Assembly (NCBI GenBank): GCA_963930775.1
Contig: OZ005689.1
Location: forward strand, 33,031,235 to 33,095,234
Source: Cliona cf. orientalis
Taxonomy: Eukaryota > Porifera > Demospongiae > Clionaida > Clionaidae
Direction: 5' to 3'
DNA: 64,000 nucleotides
The notes under the pieces: model-generated
Seen by the model: the letters and a program-made list of their open reading frames with translations, nothing else
Told to the model about the DNA's origin: nothing
Databases searched by the model: none
In this document: piece after piece, positions 47,697 through 58,597 of the stretch
Layout of the letters: every line of letters starts with the position of its first letter
Position numbering within the stretch: position 1 is the first letter of the stretch
Program-made: the position numbers and the translations under genes

Positions 47697-48357
47697 TGTG
47701 ACCTTCCATGACAAAACCAACCATATTGCGCTGACAACCGATTTTTAGTTAAGACCACCATTACCAAGTACAACCTTTGAACTATTGCTCCTGCACATTT
47801 GAAGTCGCTAGCCCATGTAGTCATGGAGATATGAGACTGGGATCGCCTGTAATAAAAATGTGCAGCAAGCTCAATGTACGTACGTTGCACGCGGAAGTCC
47901 GTATACTCGCTGTTTATGCAAAGTTTGTGGCCACGCCCACTAAGTCAAAGAGCCAGATAGCGGCCAAAACATTGGAAAGAAAGCAGCAGCCGGCATTTCG
48001 ATGGAAAAGAACGAAAAGATAAGTGTGTCTATAGATCGTTTGTACACAAAATCAAAGAAAGAAGTGTCTGGAGAGTTTTTTCTGTGCAGCTGCCGTGCTT
48101 GCCTACCTGCAACTATGGCAACGGCTCCGTATCATGGACGGTCAATGTTAGCTACCCGGCCGACTTCTTCGAGCCATAACTCGGTAAGTATAGCGTTCTA
48201 GAAGCTACGAAGCAGATTTGTGTGTAGAGGAATGATTCCTCTATCGATCTATGCCAAAAAGTGAAAAATGATAATTATCACCTTGGGCAACTAAATAGGC
48301 CTGTATCTCAGATTGATATCCAGCGCATTATGGTTGGTTTTGTCGTGGATGGTCACA
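47697..48357 (+). mobile_element. TGTGACC-ended MITE, third family, with exon-like block
   Basis: TGTGACCTTCCATGACAAAA and its inverse (TTTTGTCGTGGATGGTCACA), TA flanks, 661 bases. Inside, ATG at 48001 opens a 61-codon frame (MEKNEKISVSIDRLY..., with a FFLCSCRACLP segment) ending exactly at a GTAAGT donor at 48184. Confidence 0.85.
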
Positions 48358-48510
48358 TATATAAATATATATTATTATTATTATTATTACAAGAAGACTG
48401 ACCGCATCCTAAGTAGAAAAAAGTGTGTTCATTTAGCTAGAAAAACATCTGCATTAGGAGGAACGAACTAAATTTAACAAATTTAGATGTTATGATTATT
48501 ATATTAGTAG

Positions 48511-48737
48511 CCATCAGATGCTTTGGTACCACTGGGCCTACCAACCACTAGTGCTGACAGAATATCCATCAGACGCTTTGGTACCACTGGGCCTACCTCC
48601 AACAGAACAGCCATCAGATGCTTTGGTATCACTGGGTCTACCACCACTAATACTGACAGAATATCTATCAGAGGCTTTGGTACCACTGGGCTTACCACCA
48701 CTGGTGCCCACAGAATAGCCATCAGAGGCCTTATAGT
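48511..48737 (-). repeat. Tandem repeat encoding AT-hook-like units
   Basis: Four to five units of 48-60 bases. In one minus-strand frame they read GGRPSGTKASDGYSVSTS and variants. The GRP core in repeated G-G-R-P-x-G-T is an AT-hook-like DNA-binding pattern seen, from memory, in invertebrate multigene families. It is out of frame with flanking sequence and looks like a gene fragment. Confidence 0.6.
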
Positions 48738-49344
48738 AGTATTACTTGGCTGACCATCTTTTTTACCAAACATAAATCCACAAGCACTGTTTATTATTAA
48801 AAGCATACGTAATTCAGTGTAGAGAACAATTATTGTACCACGAGGCATAGTATTCAACAACTCACTGACCGAATAATAGTAGATCACAACTTGAAACACT
48901 TTTAAATTAACAACCAGCCACCACCAAAAGGATGACAATCAGTCAGTCAGCTTGCACCACAAAGATTGATAATACCGCAAGATACAGCACTTGCTACCAA
49001 ATCATGTGGTGCTTTAATAATGAGCATTAATATCTAGAGCATGACGCAGCCAATGACGATCTTTACCTAACTTTACTTCACTCGAGTATTTAGCTATGGT
49101 AAATATTATTGTCATTGGCCAATATGGCCTAAACTGTGTGTTGATGATGATGCATCAGTATACATACTAGTATTTAATCTTTTATTATCCAATATACATG
49201 AAAGATAACCTTTCCCAGCATCATTGGCTGTTAACACTTAGCGGTCGAGCGCAATAATTTTAAACTTCGCGCACATACGGCGCGCGCGACCCACCCTATG
49301 ACCTCAGAGACGGCCTTTTTCGGACCTCGTGACTCGGGGAGAAA
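48738..49344. other. No gene recognised
   Basis: AT-rich, with GCGC-rich patch at about 49250-49340 up to the target duplication GGGAGAAA (49337-49344). Confidence 0.3.
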
Positions 49345-49495
49345 GGCTCATGGCACATTTAGCGAGTGCTGAAATGATGTAATGCATAATTATTATTATA
49401 ATTATAATAATATTATTATATGTTTATAGCGAGTACTGAAATGATGTAATGCGTAATTATCATGTCGTGTATATATATAGCTAATGAAATGTCTC

Positions 49496-50030
49496 AGTGC
49501 AGGACAGTATAATGTGACAGTGGGACTGTAAGACTGTAGGACAGTATGACAGTGGGACACTGAATATAGGCCCATAATAAGACTGTGGGACAATAAGACA
49601 GTATATACTCAGGACAGTATGACAGTGTGATCGTCCGTACGGGACAGTACTGTGATGACAGTGAGACAGTAAGACTATAGGACAGACTGTATGACAGTAT
49701 GACAGTGGGACAGTAAGACCATATTATATTATAATAATATTATAGGAGTCCTGGACAACCTGTATGATAGTACTATAACAGTGGGACGGTAAGACTATAG
49801 GACAGTAAGACTGTACGACAGTATGACAGTGGGACAGTAAGACCATAGGACAACCTAGCTGTACTGACAGTATAACAGTAGGACAGTAAGACTGTATAAT
49901 TATTATAGGACAATTGTGACAGTGGGATAGTAAGACTATAGGACAGTATGACAGTGGGACACTACATGCATATAAACTGTAAGACCGTATACTGCATGTG
50001 GGACAATAAGACAGTATAGGACAGTATCAT
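49496..50030. repeat. Left subterminal minisatellite
   Basis: Imperfect units of about 18-33 bases built from GGACAGTATGACAGTGGGACAG and TAAGACTATA. Same sequence as the right array, reverse-complemented. Confidence 0.9.
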
Positions 50031-50269
50031 GCACGTGCATCAAAAGGCAATAGACAAGATATTGAAAGAAAGAGGACAACTGTTACAGCAAAATTGAATC
50101 AGCTAAAGCAACAACCAGTAAGTGTAAGCAGGTTCAATGTGTGTATTATAATCATACTGAATGGCATAAATAAGAAATCATAACAATGTTACAATTTATA
50201 ATCGCAAACACCAAGAAATTAGTATTAGCTAACCTCAGCATAAGAGACAGTGTCATAATATTGTTGTAG

Positions 50270-51304
50270 TCATTGTGTAGTTGAGCGTTCAACAACACCA
50301 AAAGATTCAAGCTCCTTGTTATCAGCAGAATCCAACAAGCGATTATGCTGAGAGGCCGTTATGTAGGTTTGGTCAATTTCTTTAAAGCGTTGCATGTAGG
50401 TGTCCCAGTTTTCATCTCCAATTAATTCTGTCACCTTACACTTGTTTTCTTCTGATGGGATCAGCTTATAAGAAGCTGTCTGTGTCCTTGTTAAAGACTT
50501 TAGTTTGCCAATGTGCTGTTGCTCTAATCCATTCATTTCTTCAACCACCTTTTCTGCTTGTGGACGCTGCTTAGTGGTCATATTTTTTATGACACTCCTA
50601 GGTGTCACAAATGCCCCCTTTGTGAGTAGTATGGTAACTGCTAAGGATGGCTTATCTCTAATATTGGGATCTGAAGAAGAGGATGTTTTCAAGTCACCAA
50701 CCTACCAGAATAACCACAATAAACAGTCATCAATAGGTGCATGTACTACCTCTTGGCACCACAATGCTGTGTTATCTGCAATTCCCATGTCAATTTGGTT
50801 ATCCCATTTTATAACCAGTATGTACCAACCAAAACTCATTACAATGTCATAGTAACACCCAAGCCACTGATTGCTTCATTACATGCAACCATTGGCCACA
50901 AGGGGAGTATATAGAAGTGAGACCTGATGCCATTGAATACCTATGTCAAAGAGGATGGGAAAACATATCAAGTATGATTTAAAAATAGAATTTTAACTGA
51001 CAGCCTTGTTAGCTATATACATGTGTGCATTGCATGTACATTGTATCCTTGCTTGGATGAAAAACACATACATGCATACATCCACGCCTGTAGGTAGCCA
51101 GATTAGGGATGAATACCTACATACAATTAGTCAGCCCGACAGATGTCATAGCATGTACATTAAAAACCTGAGTAGCCTAAAATAGTTAAAGACCCCCCCC
51201 CCCCCCCCAAATGCTGGGGTCTGATACCACAAGTGACATACCTTGTCATATGCTTGACGCTGAGCCTGGAAATACTCAGTTAGTGCAATAGCCATCTGCA
51301 CCTC
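50270..51304 (-). CDS. Unknown two-exon gene piece in the 8-kb element
   Basis: Exon 51304-51242 lies between an AACAG acceptor and a GGTATGT donor and reads EVQMAIALTEYFQAQRQAYDK. After an acceptor at 50702, exon 50701-50270 continues in phase: VGDLKTSSSSDPNIRDK, LLTKGAFVTPRSVIKNMT, KQRPQAEKVVEEMNGLEQQH, then a stop. About 164 residues, mostly helical and charged. Upstream exons are probably missing from my model. I do not recognise a domain. It is divergent to the OTU-CXC gene. Confidence 0.45.
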
Positions 51305-52242
51305 CTGTTAAATTACTTTGGTCACCACATCTGAAGTGAAGGTATCATCAGAAAGTACTAGCCTTGCTCTGTCCAAAAACCGCAGTCACGCCCACTAAAT
51401 GACGTCACTCACACTTTGGTGGCTTCCCGAACTGGTACACTTCGGAGCCCTACTCTCGCAGAGGCGGCCCACTTCTATACCCCTTGAGCCTGCCTTATCA
51501 ACTTCTATACTTTCTCAACTTTCTCAATGACCTAAACTAACTTCTAAACGGAGCACTTCTTGATAGCTAGCCCATGAAGGGAGTAGCAACTGAAAAGGTC
51601 GTTTTGATGGGGTCTATAACCCACTATTAGGGCTTATAACTAGTGATGGGAAGTATTTCAAAACAAGCGCTCCGTTAGACTATCTCAGTACATCAGGAAG
51701 AACCTTTCTATGTCCGTGAGGTAAGCTTCAGGTATCGTCTTCCTCGCCGCCTCTTCAATCTACCGCTCTTGCCTTTGAAGCAGCCATTTCTGCTGACTAA
51801 GCAGTGCAATTGAACTTTGACCCACATAGATGCAATACAAGCACCAGCGCGTGGTTAATGCGGTTACCGCGGAATGTCGATTTTGTGCTGACTGATGCCT
51901 AGACAGTCCTTAATGCACCTGAGCAGGCTCTTTCACTGCAGCTATTGTGCCAGGATTACATTGGTGGGCAATAATTGGAGTGGATAAGGTAGCAGGATCA
52001 CTTTAGTGGTCAGAAACTACTACGACTCATATTTCAAAACTGAAAGTGAAAATCAAAAATCTGAGACGATTCAATTATTATTTTTGATCCACTCTACATG
52101 GTGATATAAAAATTATTGCACAATACCTTTTCCTGTGTTTCGAATGAATTATTTACATTACATTACATTACATGCTCACATATTCTTTTATCTTAGGTTG
52201 TAACTTAGTGTATAATTTTTTTTTTTTTTTTTTTTTGGTTAG
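51305..52242. other. Between divergent genes; no exon fixed
   Basis: The N-terminal half of the OTU domain should be encoded by exons here or be lost. I could not find its catalytic-Cys motif. A T run (~18) precedes the acceptor at 52241-52242. A TTACATTACATTACATTACA tandem lies at about 52151. Confidence 0.3.
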
Positions 52243-53090
52243 GAGAAAATTCTCATTTGTATCAATCATTCTTAATACATGATCAGCTACAGAATGAGGC
52301 ACAAAAAGTCCTCCAAGATGGCCACTATAGCGGTGACCTGGGTGACCTTGTCCTTCCTGCACTCGTGAATGTATTATCTCAACCAGTTACAATCTTCACA
52401 TCTGCTGAAAACATGCCAGTTGTAACACTAATGCCGATATCTTCTCCTGTTGTTGACTCACATCCATTTTTCCTAGCATACAACCAAAATGGATCTGGCC
52501 ATTACGACGCAGTATCTCACATTGACCAACTGGAGGAAAAAGAAAACATCCAACCAACAATAAAATGCACGTGTGGAAGAAATTCAACAAAAGGTGTGTC
52601 GTGTGTTTACTCCATGTATCACTACAGCACAAAATGTCCCTGTTTTAAGGCTGAGAGATCTTGCATTCAAGATTGCAGATGCAAAAGTTGTCAGAATCCC
52701 CATGGAGCACGGCCACAAGTTATAACATCAAAAACTGGATTCAAGAGGAAACGTGATCGATACGACACTCAAGCTTATCCACTTAAAGGGAGAAAGACAT
52801 CTAGGGTTATGGAACAAGTATCAAAAGACATGAGCACAGGAAGCACGAGTAATTTTGAGTACCTGCTTATCAGTGCCATAATTCAATATTCATATCCAGA
52901 TGTGCAGGATTGGACAGATGTTGACTTGATTGATCCAGATTTTATTGCACAGAATTTTGATGCTGTTCGGAACATTACAAACATTCTAGGCATGCAATTA
53001 CCACTCTACAAAGGAAGTGTGCAGGAAATTGAAAAAGCACTTAAGCACTACCAGTCTCAGTTCGATGTTTTTTACAAATTGTATACTTAG
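52243..53090 (+). CDS. OTU-like peptidase C-terminal half plus CXC zinc domain (last exon)
   Basis: The frame opens at a TTTTGGTTAG acceptor and runs 282 codons to TAG. Residues ~5-95 match the second half of an OTU deubiquitinase fold: HYSGDLGDLVLPALVNVLS, VTIFTSAENMPVV, then FFLAYNQNGSGHYDAVSH with the catalytic-type His in GHYDA. A CXC (tesmin/CRC-like) region follows: KCTCGRNSTKGVSC, then YSTKCPCFKAERSCIQDCRC and CKSCQNPHG. The C-terminal ~100 residues are unassigned. The Cys half of the OTU active site would lie in upstream exons. OTU plus CXC is, from memory, a layout found in transposon-like invertebrate genes. Inferred role: ubiquitin removal and DNA binding in transposition. Confidence 0.75.
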
Positions 53091-53690
53091 TTATAATGTC
53101 ACTCTCCTTGCTAGGTTAGCTATTATAGCTATCTTCTTTTTCGGTTATTCATGTGATTTCTTATTCATGTATGCATGGTAGATGTTTATACCTACTGGTT
53201 GTTACTGATTCTGTTGTCAGCCTCTTCCTTTCAATATCTTATCTTTAGATGACATGTGCAGGACCTTGTGCACTGAGTATAAAATAACTGCAGGTTCTAA
53301 ACCATGGCATTTTTTTCATGACCCATGCCATAACAGCTAGTGCATACTCACACTTATTACAATATATATATTATTATATGACATGCATGGGACTTGCGTA
53401 TATAACTTGATGTCATCATTGATGTGGCTATGGCAATCCCAGTGTTGTGTCATCACATGACCACGCAGGCTCCATTATAATTGTGGGGTGTTATAATTAT
53501 TATCTATCTGTATCCATTACTTTTAAAATAAAATACCTAATATTTCACTGCTTGTCATTGTCCCAAACATCGGCATATCTTGCTGTCTGTACTGACCACA
53601 ATCCATCTTTTCTACAATCTTAATTACTGTAATACCATCTTACTACCCCAGGCAAGGTCATTGTTATTATATAATAATTATTATTGTTCA
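53091..53690. other. 3' flank of OTU-CXC gene
   Basis: AT-rich; a poly(A) signal-like AATAAA variant (AAAATAAAATA) lies at about 53525. No further exon. Confidence 0.3.
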
Positions 53691-54038
53691 GTCTGCAGTC
53701 TTACTATCCAATCATACTGTCCTACTGTTAAACCATCCTTAGGTTATTATCTCACTGTCATACTGTCTTACTTGTCCCATTGTCATACAGTCCTATAATA
53801 TATAGCCCCGTTTACACGCAGTGTTTAACGTGGATTGGAATGAGTGTTAATTTAACTCGCATACGTGTAAACGCGCTAACGCGCATTGGAAACTGGATTA
53901 CGTAACCCACCTCAGGATGTGGGTTGAACCCGGATTGAACCTGGATTAGGCGCGAAATGTGTGCGTGTAAACAGCTGACGCGAGTTAAGTGAAGCGGGTT
54001 GGAGCTGCTAGCCACCACAGATAGACCACAACTGAAGT

Positions 54039-55097
54039 ATGGCCACCACAAGCACTTCTCGCGGTTCCTCTTGGTCTGTTAACGAGGTCAGGGCTCTCAT
54101 TAGCATCTGGGGAGAGGACAGAATCCAGGAGGAGGTGGATGGAGCTGTGAGATATCAGGCCATATTTAGTAGTATAGCAAAGAAGATGGAAGAAAAAGGA
54201 TATGACAGAGATTGGCTACAATGTAGAAATAAAATCAAAAATTAAAAAAAAGAGTATAGACAAATAAAGGATCATAATGGACAAACTGGGAGAGGGAGAA
54301 AAACGTGCAAGTACTACAAAGAATTAGATGACATATTGGGACATTATCCAGCATCTGTGCCAGCTGTTGTACTTGACACTGGTACCACCAGCAACAGCAG
54401 CAGCACCACCACTGAAGATACCAGTACCAGAGCTGAAGGAGAAGAAAGTGAAACTAATGGTAATTCAAGACACAATTAATTTAGTAATAATATTACGATG
54501 ATAATTTTGTACATTACTTACTAATCAACAGATGGAGATGATGTTCAAGCAACTGCACCCCTAGACAGTGCACTCGTGTCTCAGATAGCTGGTAGTGGTA
54601 CGATGAATGATCAAGGATCTGGGGATAAAACAGGTGTGCATATGTCAAGGATACGGTCTTTGTTATTCATGTATGCACACACACTCACACACACAAAATT
54701 TATTTCTGGAGAGCAAACGCCAACATGAATTCTTAGTCCTACTTTGGTTTTTTTCTTCATGTACATATGCACACGTAACGTACATGACCATGCACGCACA
54801 CGCACACCACTAGCTACCCCGCCAAGGAAGAAGCCTAGACTGAACCCCTCAAAGAAGAGCAAGGCCGAAAAGACACTTGAAAAGGCAATGGAGTCTTTCA
54901 TGAAGTACCAGCATGATGCAGAACAAGATTACAAGAAATACAAAGAGGAGCGCTGGCAGAAGGATAAAGAATTAGAAGAACGAAGAAGACGTGAAGATAG
55001 GGAGCATGACATGAGGATGATGCAGATGTTAGGCACTATGTTCCAAGGTGGCAGCTACAACAGTTATAACTCTCAGCAGTACGAGTTTGACTATTAA
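54039..55097 (+). pseudogene. Harbinger Myb/SANT-like DNA-binding protein, one in-frame stop
   Basis: Exons 54039-54459, 54532-54633 and 54814-55097 fit by splice sites and phase. The N-terminus has the trihelix/Myb pattern SSWSVNEVRALISIWGE, WLQCRNKIKN, then KKEYRQIKDHN and CKYYKELDDILG. TAA at 54243-54245 falls between KIKN and KKEY. Exon 3 adds an NLS (PPRKKPRLNPSKKSK) and a charged coiled coil (EKTLEKAMESFMKYQ; KELEERRRREDREHD). In this superfamily the Myb-like protein binds element ends and helps import the nuclease. Confidence 0.8.
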
Positions 55098-55326
55098 ATT
55101 ATTATAACATATTACGTCATGATACACAACACTAGTTCTATACAGTATAATAATTATTATTAAGTATTCAGCTGTTGTTACATGTACCTGCTTCTACAAT
55201 AAGTTTGTTACATGTATTATAGTCTTAGGTGGTAAAATGTGATTTCAAAGCATCTCTTATGCTATCTTGAGGCTGAGAAGGGACTGCTATACCTGAACTA
55301 CTCACTTGACTCTCAACTCCTTCTAA

Positions 55327-56359
55327 CTAATCGTCATTAAAATCTTCTCCGTGGACTTCACATATGTTGTGAAGGACACAACATGCAGTAACCAATTCTG
55401 GTACATCACCAACATCCACATCCAACAGGACGACGGCCGTTGTTGGGATATGCCTTCATCAACCAGGGTAAGAGTGGATATGCAGGATCACCAAGTATGA
55501 CAAGAGGAATGTCCCTTTCATCCATTTGCTCCTTCCAATCTGGCAAAGGTTACCACTCTGTCCCCTTTGGTATAGGCTAGAGTTGGCAAAGACACGAGCG
55601 TCATGAACCCGACCTGGCCAGCCCACGTACACATCTGTAAAACGGCCTCGATGGTCGACAGTACCTTGAAGGATAATGGAGTGCCAGCCTTTCCTGTTGT
55701 AGTAGTCGGCTGGACACTCCTGAGGAGAGATGATGGGGATATGGGATCCATCGACTGCTCCCGCACACTGAGGAAAACCCAGATTATGCTCAAAACCATC
55801 AACAATCTCCCGCAAAGCCGTTCCACTAGGAAATGTTATGTAGCAAGGGAGCAGACTCTTGACGATGGCAGAACACACATCCTTGGATACCAAACAAACA
55901 GTAGACTTTGATACTCCGAATAAGTGACTGATAGTGCGATAGTCAGCACCTGTGGCTAAAAACCATAACGTAATTGCAACACGCATGTCAGTAGGCACTG
56001 CTCTTCTCATGTCAGTATCACTCTTCTCAATGGAAGACCATAATTCATCGCACAAGTACATGAAGGTACACTGCGACATGCGGAAGTTCTGTAACCAATC
56101 TTGTTGCGTAAATGTTGACTTTACAACATGCATGCTCCCACCAATGACTACTCCTCTCTTTTGACCAAATCGTCCTTTCTGGTGACAGATTGCAATAGCT
56201 CAAGGTCATCAATGCAACAAACATCAACCGCTCCATAGCCTGCCTTCTCAAAAATGCTCGCCTCTTCTCTCTCACTCGCTCCAATCTCTCAGCGGCCCTA
56301 CGCTTCCTTTTCAGCAGAACATTCCGAACTACCGTCACAGCAACACCACGCTTATCCAT
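55327..56359 (-). pseudogene. HARBI1-like nuclease, frameshifted, catalytic Glu region deleted
   Basis: From ATG at 56359: MDKRGVAVTVV, a basic helix (KRKRRAAERLERVREKRR), IWSKERSSHWWEH, a frame change near 56130, FTQQDWLQNFRMSQCTFMYL, VAITLWFLATGADYRTISHL, GVSKSTV, CAGAVDGSHIPI (first Asp), ADYYNRKGWHSI, GRFTDVYVGWPGRVHDARVF (second Asp). After another frame change near 55540 it reads [20 protein letters not shown], then jumps to VPELVTACCVLHNICE and FNDD-stop. The segment that normally holds R-AR-VVENAFG with the third acidic residue is missing, so the protein could not be an active DDE enzyme. Confidence 0.85.
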
Positions 56360-57358
56360 TGTCCAACAAAAGTTTTTAATCCTTGTACGTTTCCAAGTCG
56401 TTACTAGGCAATCGTAACCCCTACGCGCATGCTCAAACCCCACACAAACAACAGTACCAACGAATACTTACCTGTCAACCTGTTCTTGTCTGTTAAACGA
56501 GTTATCGAGCCCTCCTCTTCGTCTTCTGAGCTTCTTTGTTGCTGTTTCCAAATATTGAGCACCTCAGGTGACTGGTTAACTCGTGTCACAATCCTTAATT
56601 GCATTTACACACCACTTCCTTAACGCGGTTTGTGGTTTCGCGTGTGGACAGAGATAACGCGCATTAGAATGCGCGTTAACTAATTTGGATTAGTACGTGT
56701 AAACGGGGCTTATTATACAGTCTTACAGTCTCACTGTCATACTTTATGCTACAGTCTTACTGTCATACTGTCCCACTGTCATACTGTTCTACATGCAGTC
56801 TTAATAGCTACTGTCCTAGTCTTACTCTCCCACTGTCATACTGTCCTACAGTCTTACTGCCGTATACAGTCTTACTATCCCACTGTAATACTGTCCTACT
56901 GTAACAGTCTTATTGTCATACTGTCCTACAGTCTTACTCTCCCACTGTCATACTGTCCTACAGTCTTACTATCCCACTGTAATACTGTCCTATAGTCTTA
57001 CTCTCCCACTGTCATACTGTCCTACAGTCTTACACTCCCAGCTACAGTCTTAATACTGTCCTACGGTCTTACTAGTACTGTCCCATTGTCATACTATCCC
57101 TACAGTGTTACTGTCTCACTGTCATACTGTCCTGCAGTCTTACTGTCATATAGCTATACTGTTCTTACTCACTGTCATGTACTATATATCACATCATGTA
57201 CAGTCTTAATACTATCTTACTATCCTACAGTGTTTAATACTGTCCCACTATACTATTATCATCAACCATAGTATTACATATAATTATATAAATATAATAT
57301 ACTATGATTAATATTATGCATTACATCATTTCAGTACTCGCTAAATGTGCCATGAGCC

Positions 57359-57710
57359 GGGAGAAAGGGGTCATGTTCTTGGGCTTTTCGTGCTTGGTAG
57401 AAGCGTTGCGTTGCCGAGGGCTACTGAAAGCGTGGAGAGCCAAGCCTAAGGCACAGTCTGGAAGGGGTACTTGGCAACGGTAAAGGAAAGGAACGGTGCT
57501 AGAGATCATCAACAAAGCGATGATTATTTTCGGAGTCTATCTGTAGTCTCTACCTCCCACAAATGGATGAATCATCGAAAGAAGACCTGGAAGGTAAACT
57601 GAATTGATTATAAGTCACTAGCACGAGTGTGTGCGTGCGTAAGGTAGATAAAGACAAAAAAAAAAGAGCCAGGCATTACGCCTAGTTACAATGCATGGAG
57701 GGTGTGGTGT
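57359..57710. other. No firm gene
   Basis: A possible small first exon (MDESSKEDLE) starts at about 57562 and ends at a GGTAAAC donor. No partner exon identified. Confidence 0.3.
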
Positions 57711-58187
57711 TTAGCTAGGCAAGTTTCTTTGTGTGTGGTAGAGTTCAAAGCATGGTGATGGGCATAGTGTAGGCTTGGTGCTGCAAGTAGCACATTGGAA
57801 GAAGGTAAGGTGCCTAGTACCTCCTGGTGTCCTATCACTACACACCCAACAGTCCTTGCGTTTCCGCCCCTTCTCTTGAAAGTGACGAACATTCTGAAAC
57901 CTTTCCAGGTTCTGAGCTGGTGGTGGCCTTCTTGTCGTTCGCTGGTGTCCTTGGCTAAAGCCTTGTGCGTCATTGGTCGCTGTCCTCGTGATGTTGCCAG
58001 CTTCTTGTAAATGATATACGAGTTGATGACGGCGACCTCGAGCATCCAAATGAAGATCTTTCTCCACCACTTGACGCTCTTGTGGAGAAAGCTATAGTAG
58101 CTGGCAAACTGATCCAGCTTGTCTACTCCCAGCATGTGCTGATTGTAGTCATCAATAACTACTGGTTTCAGCTTCGTCTGACCGGAT
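57711..58187 (-). pseudogene. piggyBac-like transposase C-terminal remnant
   Basis: After a TTTACAG acceptor at 58188 the frame reads KPVVIDDYNQHMLGVDKLDQ, YYSFLHKSVKWWRKIF and MLEVAVINSYIIYKK. This is the conserved end of the DDE_Tnp_1_7 domain. After a frame change near 57880 it continues RKRKDCWVCSDRT, FQCATCSTKPTLCPSPCFEL and YHTQRNLPS-stop, the usual C-terminal cysteine-rich domain. The rest of the transposase is absent. Confidence 0.8.
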
Positions 58188-58597
58188 CTGTAAACATCAA
58201 TAATTGTGAGTATGTTGGCATATGTGAGTGAGTGTGTGTATATGTACATACATGTACGTGCTTATGTTTGAGCATGTGTATGTGAGCGAGAGTATGTGTA
58301 TGTGTGCATGCATGTGAACATGCATATGCATTTGTTGGTAGTTGCCTAGCAACCATAGTTTTTATCGGTAATTTACCACAGGAGGTACGACAGCATCACG
58401 TGATCAATATTAATTGCGTGCAAGTTGGACTGGCACATAGCAATTGCCATAATATAGATTTGGGCGGATATCCGCAAAACTGATTAGCCATACAGGCTGT
58501 CGCTCAAGGTCAGTCAAGTTCAGCTGTCGACCTATCATTTTGTCTATTGAACCCGATCGAACCCCTACACTTGGAAGCCTGGAACGCTCCACTGACT
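58188..58597. other. Upstream region of the 13-exon gene
   Basis: A GTGTGTATATGTACATAC-rich stretch lies at about 58220-58330. No TATA box was recognised before the ATG at 58598. Confidence 0.35.

Larger units (their letters stand above)
53804..56710. mobile_element. PIF/Harbinger transposon inside the minisatellite
   Basis: 2,907 bases. AGCCCCGTTTACACG and its inverse form the ends, and TAT flanks both sides as the 3-base target duplication. Subterminal AACGCGCATT words occur in both orientations. It carries the two classic genes: a Myb/trihelix-like protein (+) and a HARBI1-like nuclease (-), convergent. Both are damaged, so this copy is nonautonomous. Confidence 0.92.
53691..57262. repeat. 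Right subterminal minisatellite, split
   Basis: 53691-53800 and 56714-57262 hold CAGTCTTACTGTCATACTGT-type units, interrupted by the Harbinger element. Opposite orientation to 49496-50030. Confidence 0.85.
49345..57358. mobile_element. 8-kb DNA transposon with TIRs, 8-bp TSD and subterminal minisatellites
   Basis: The left end GGCTCATGGCACATTTAGCG (about 47 matching bases) is repeated inverted at the right end. GGGAGAAA lies directly outside both (49337-49344; 57359-57366). Inside each end is a minisatellite, in opposite orientations (49496-50030; 53691-53800 plus 56714-57262, split by a Harbinger element). Genes: OTU-CXC exon 52243-53090 (+) and an unknown two-exon piece 51304-50270 (-). 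Eight-base duplications, CXC-type zinc domains and subterminal repeats recall the Zisupton/KDZ superfamily; Mutator is the alternative. No catalytic transposase domain was identified, so this copy may be incomplete. Confidence 0.75.

Noticed and set aside
49496-57262. Regularly repeated GACAGT units as a CRISPR-like array
   Set aside because: Units are imperfect, contiguous and lack unique spacers; they are a minisatellite in eukaryotic DNA.
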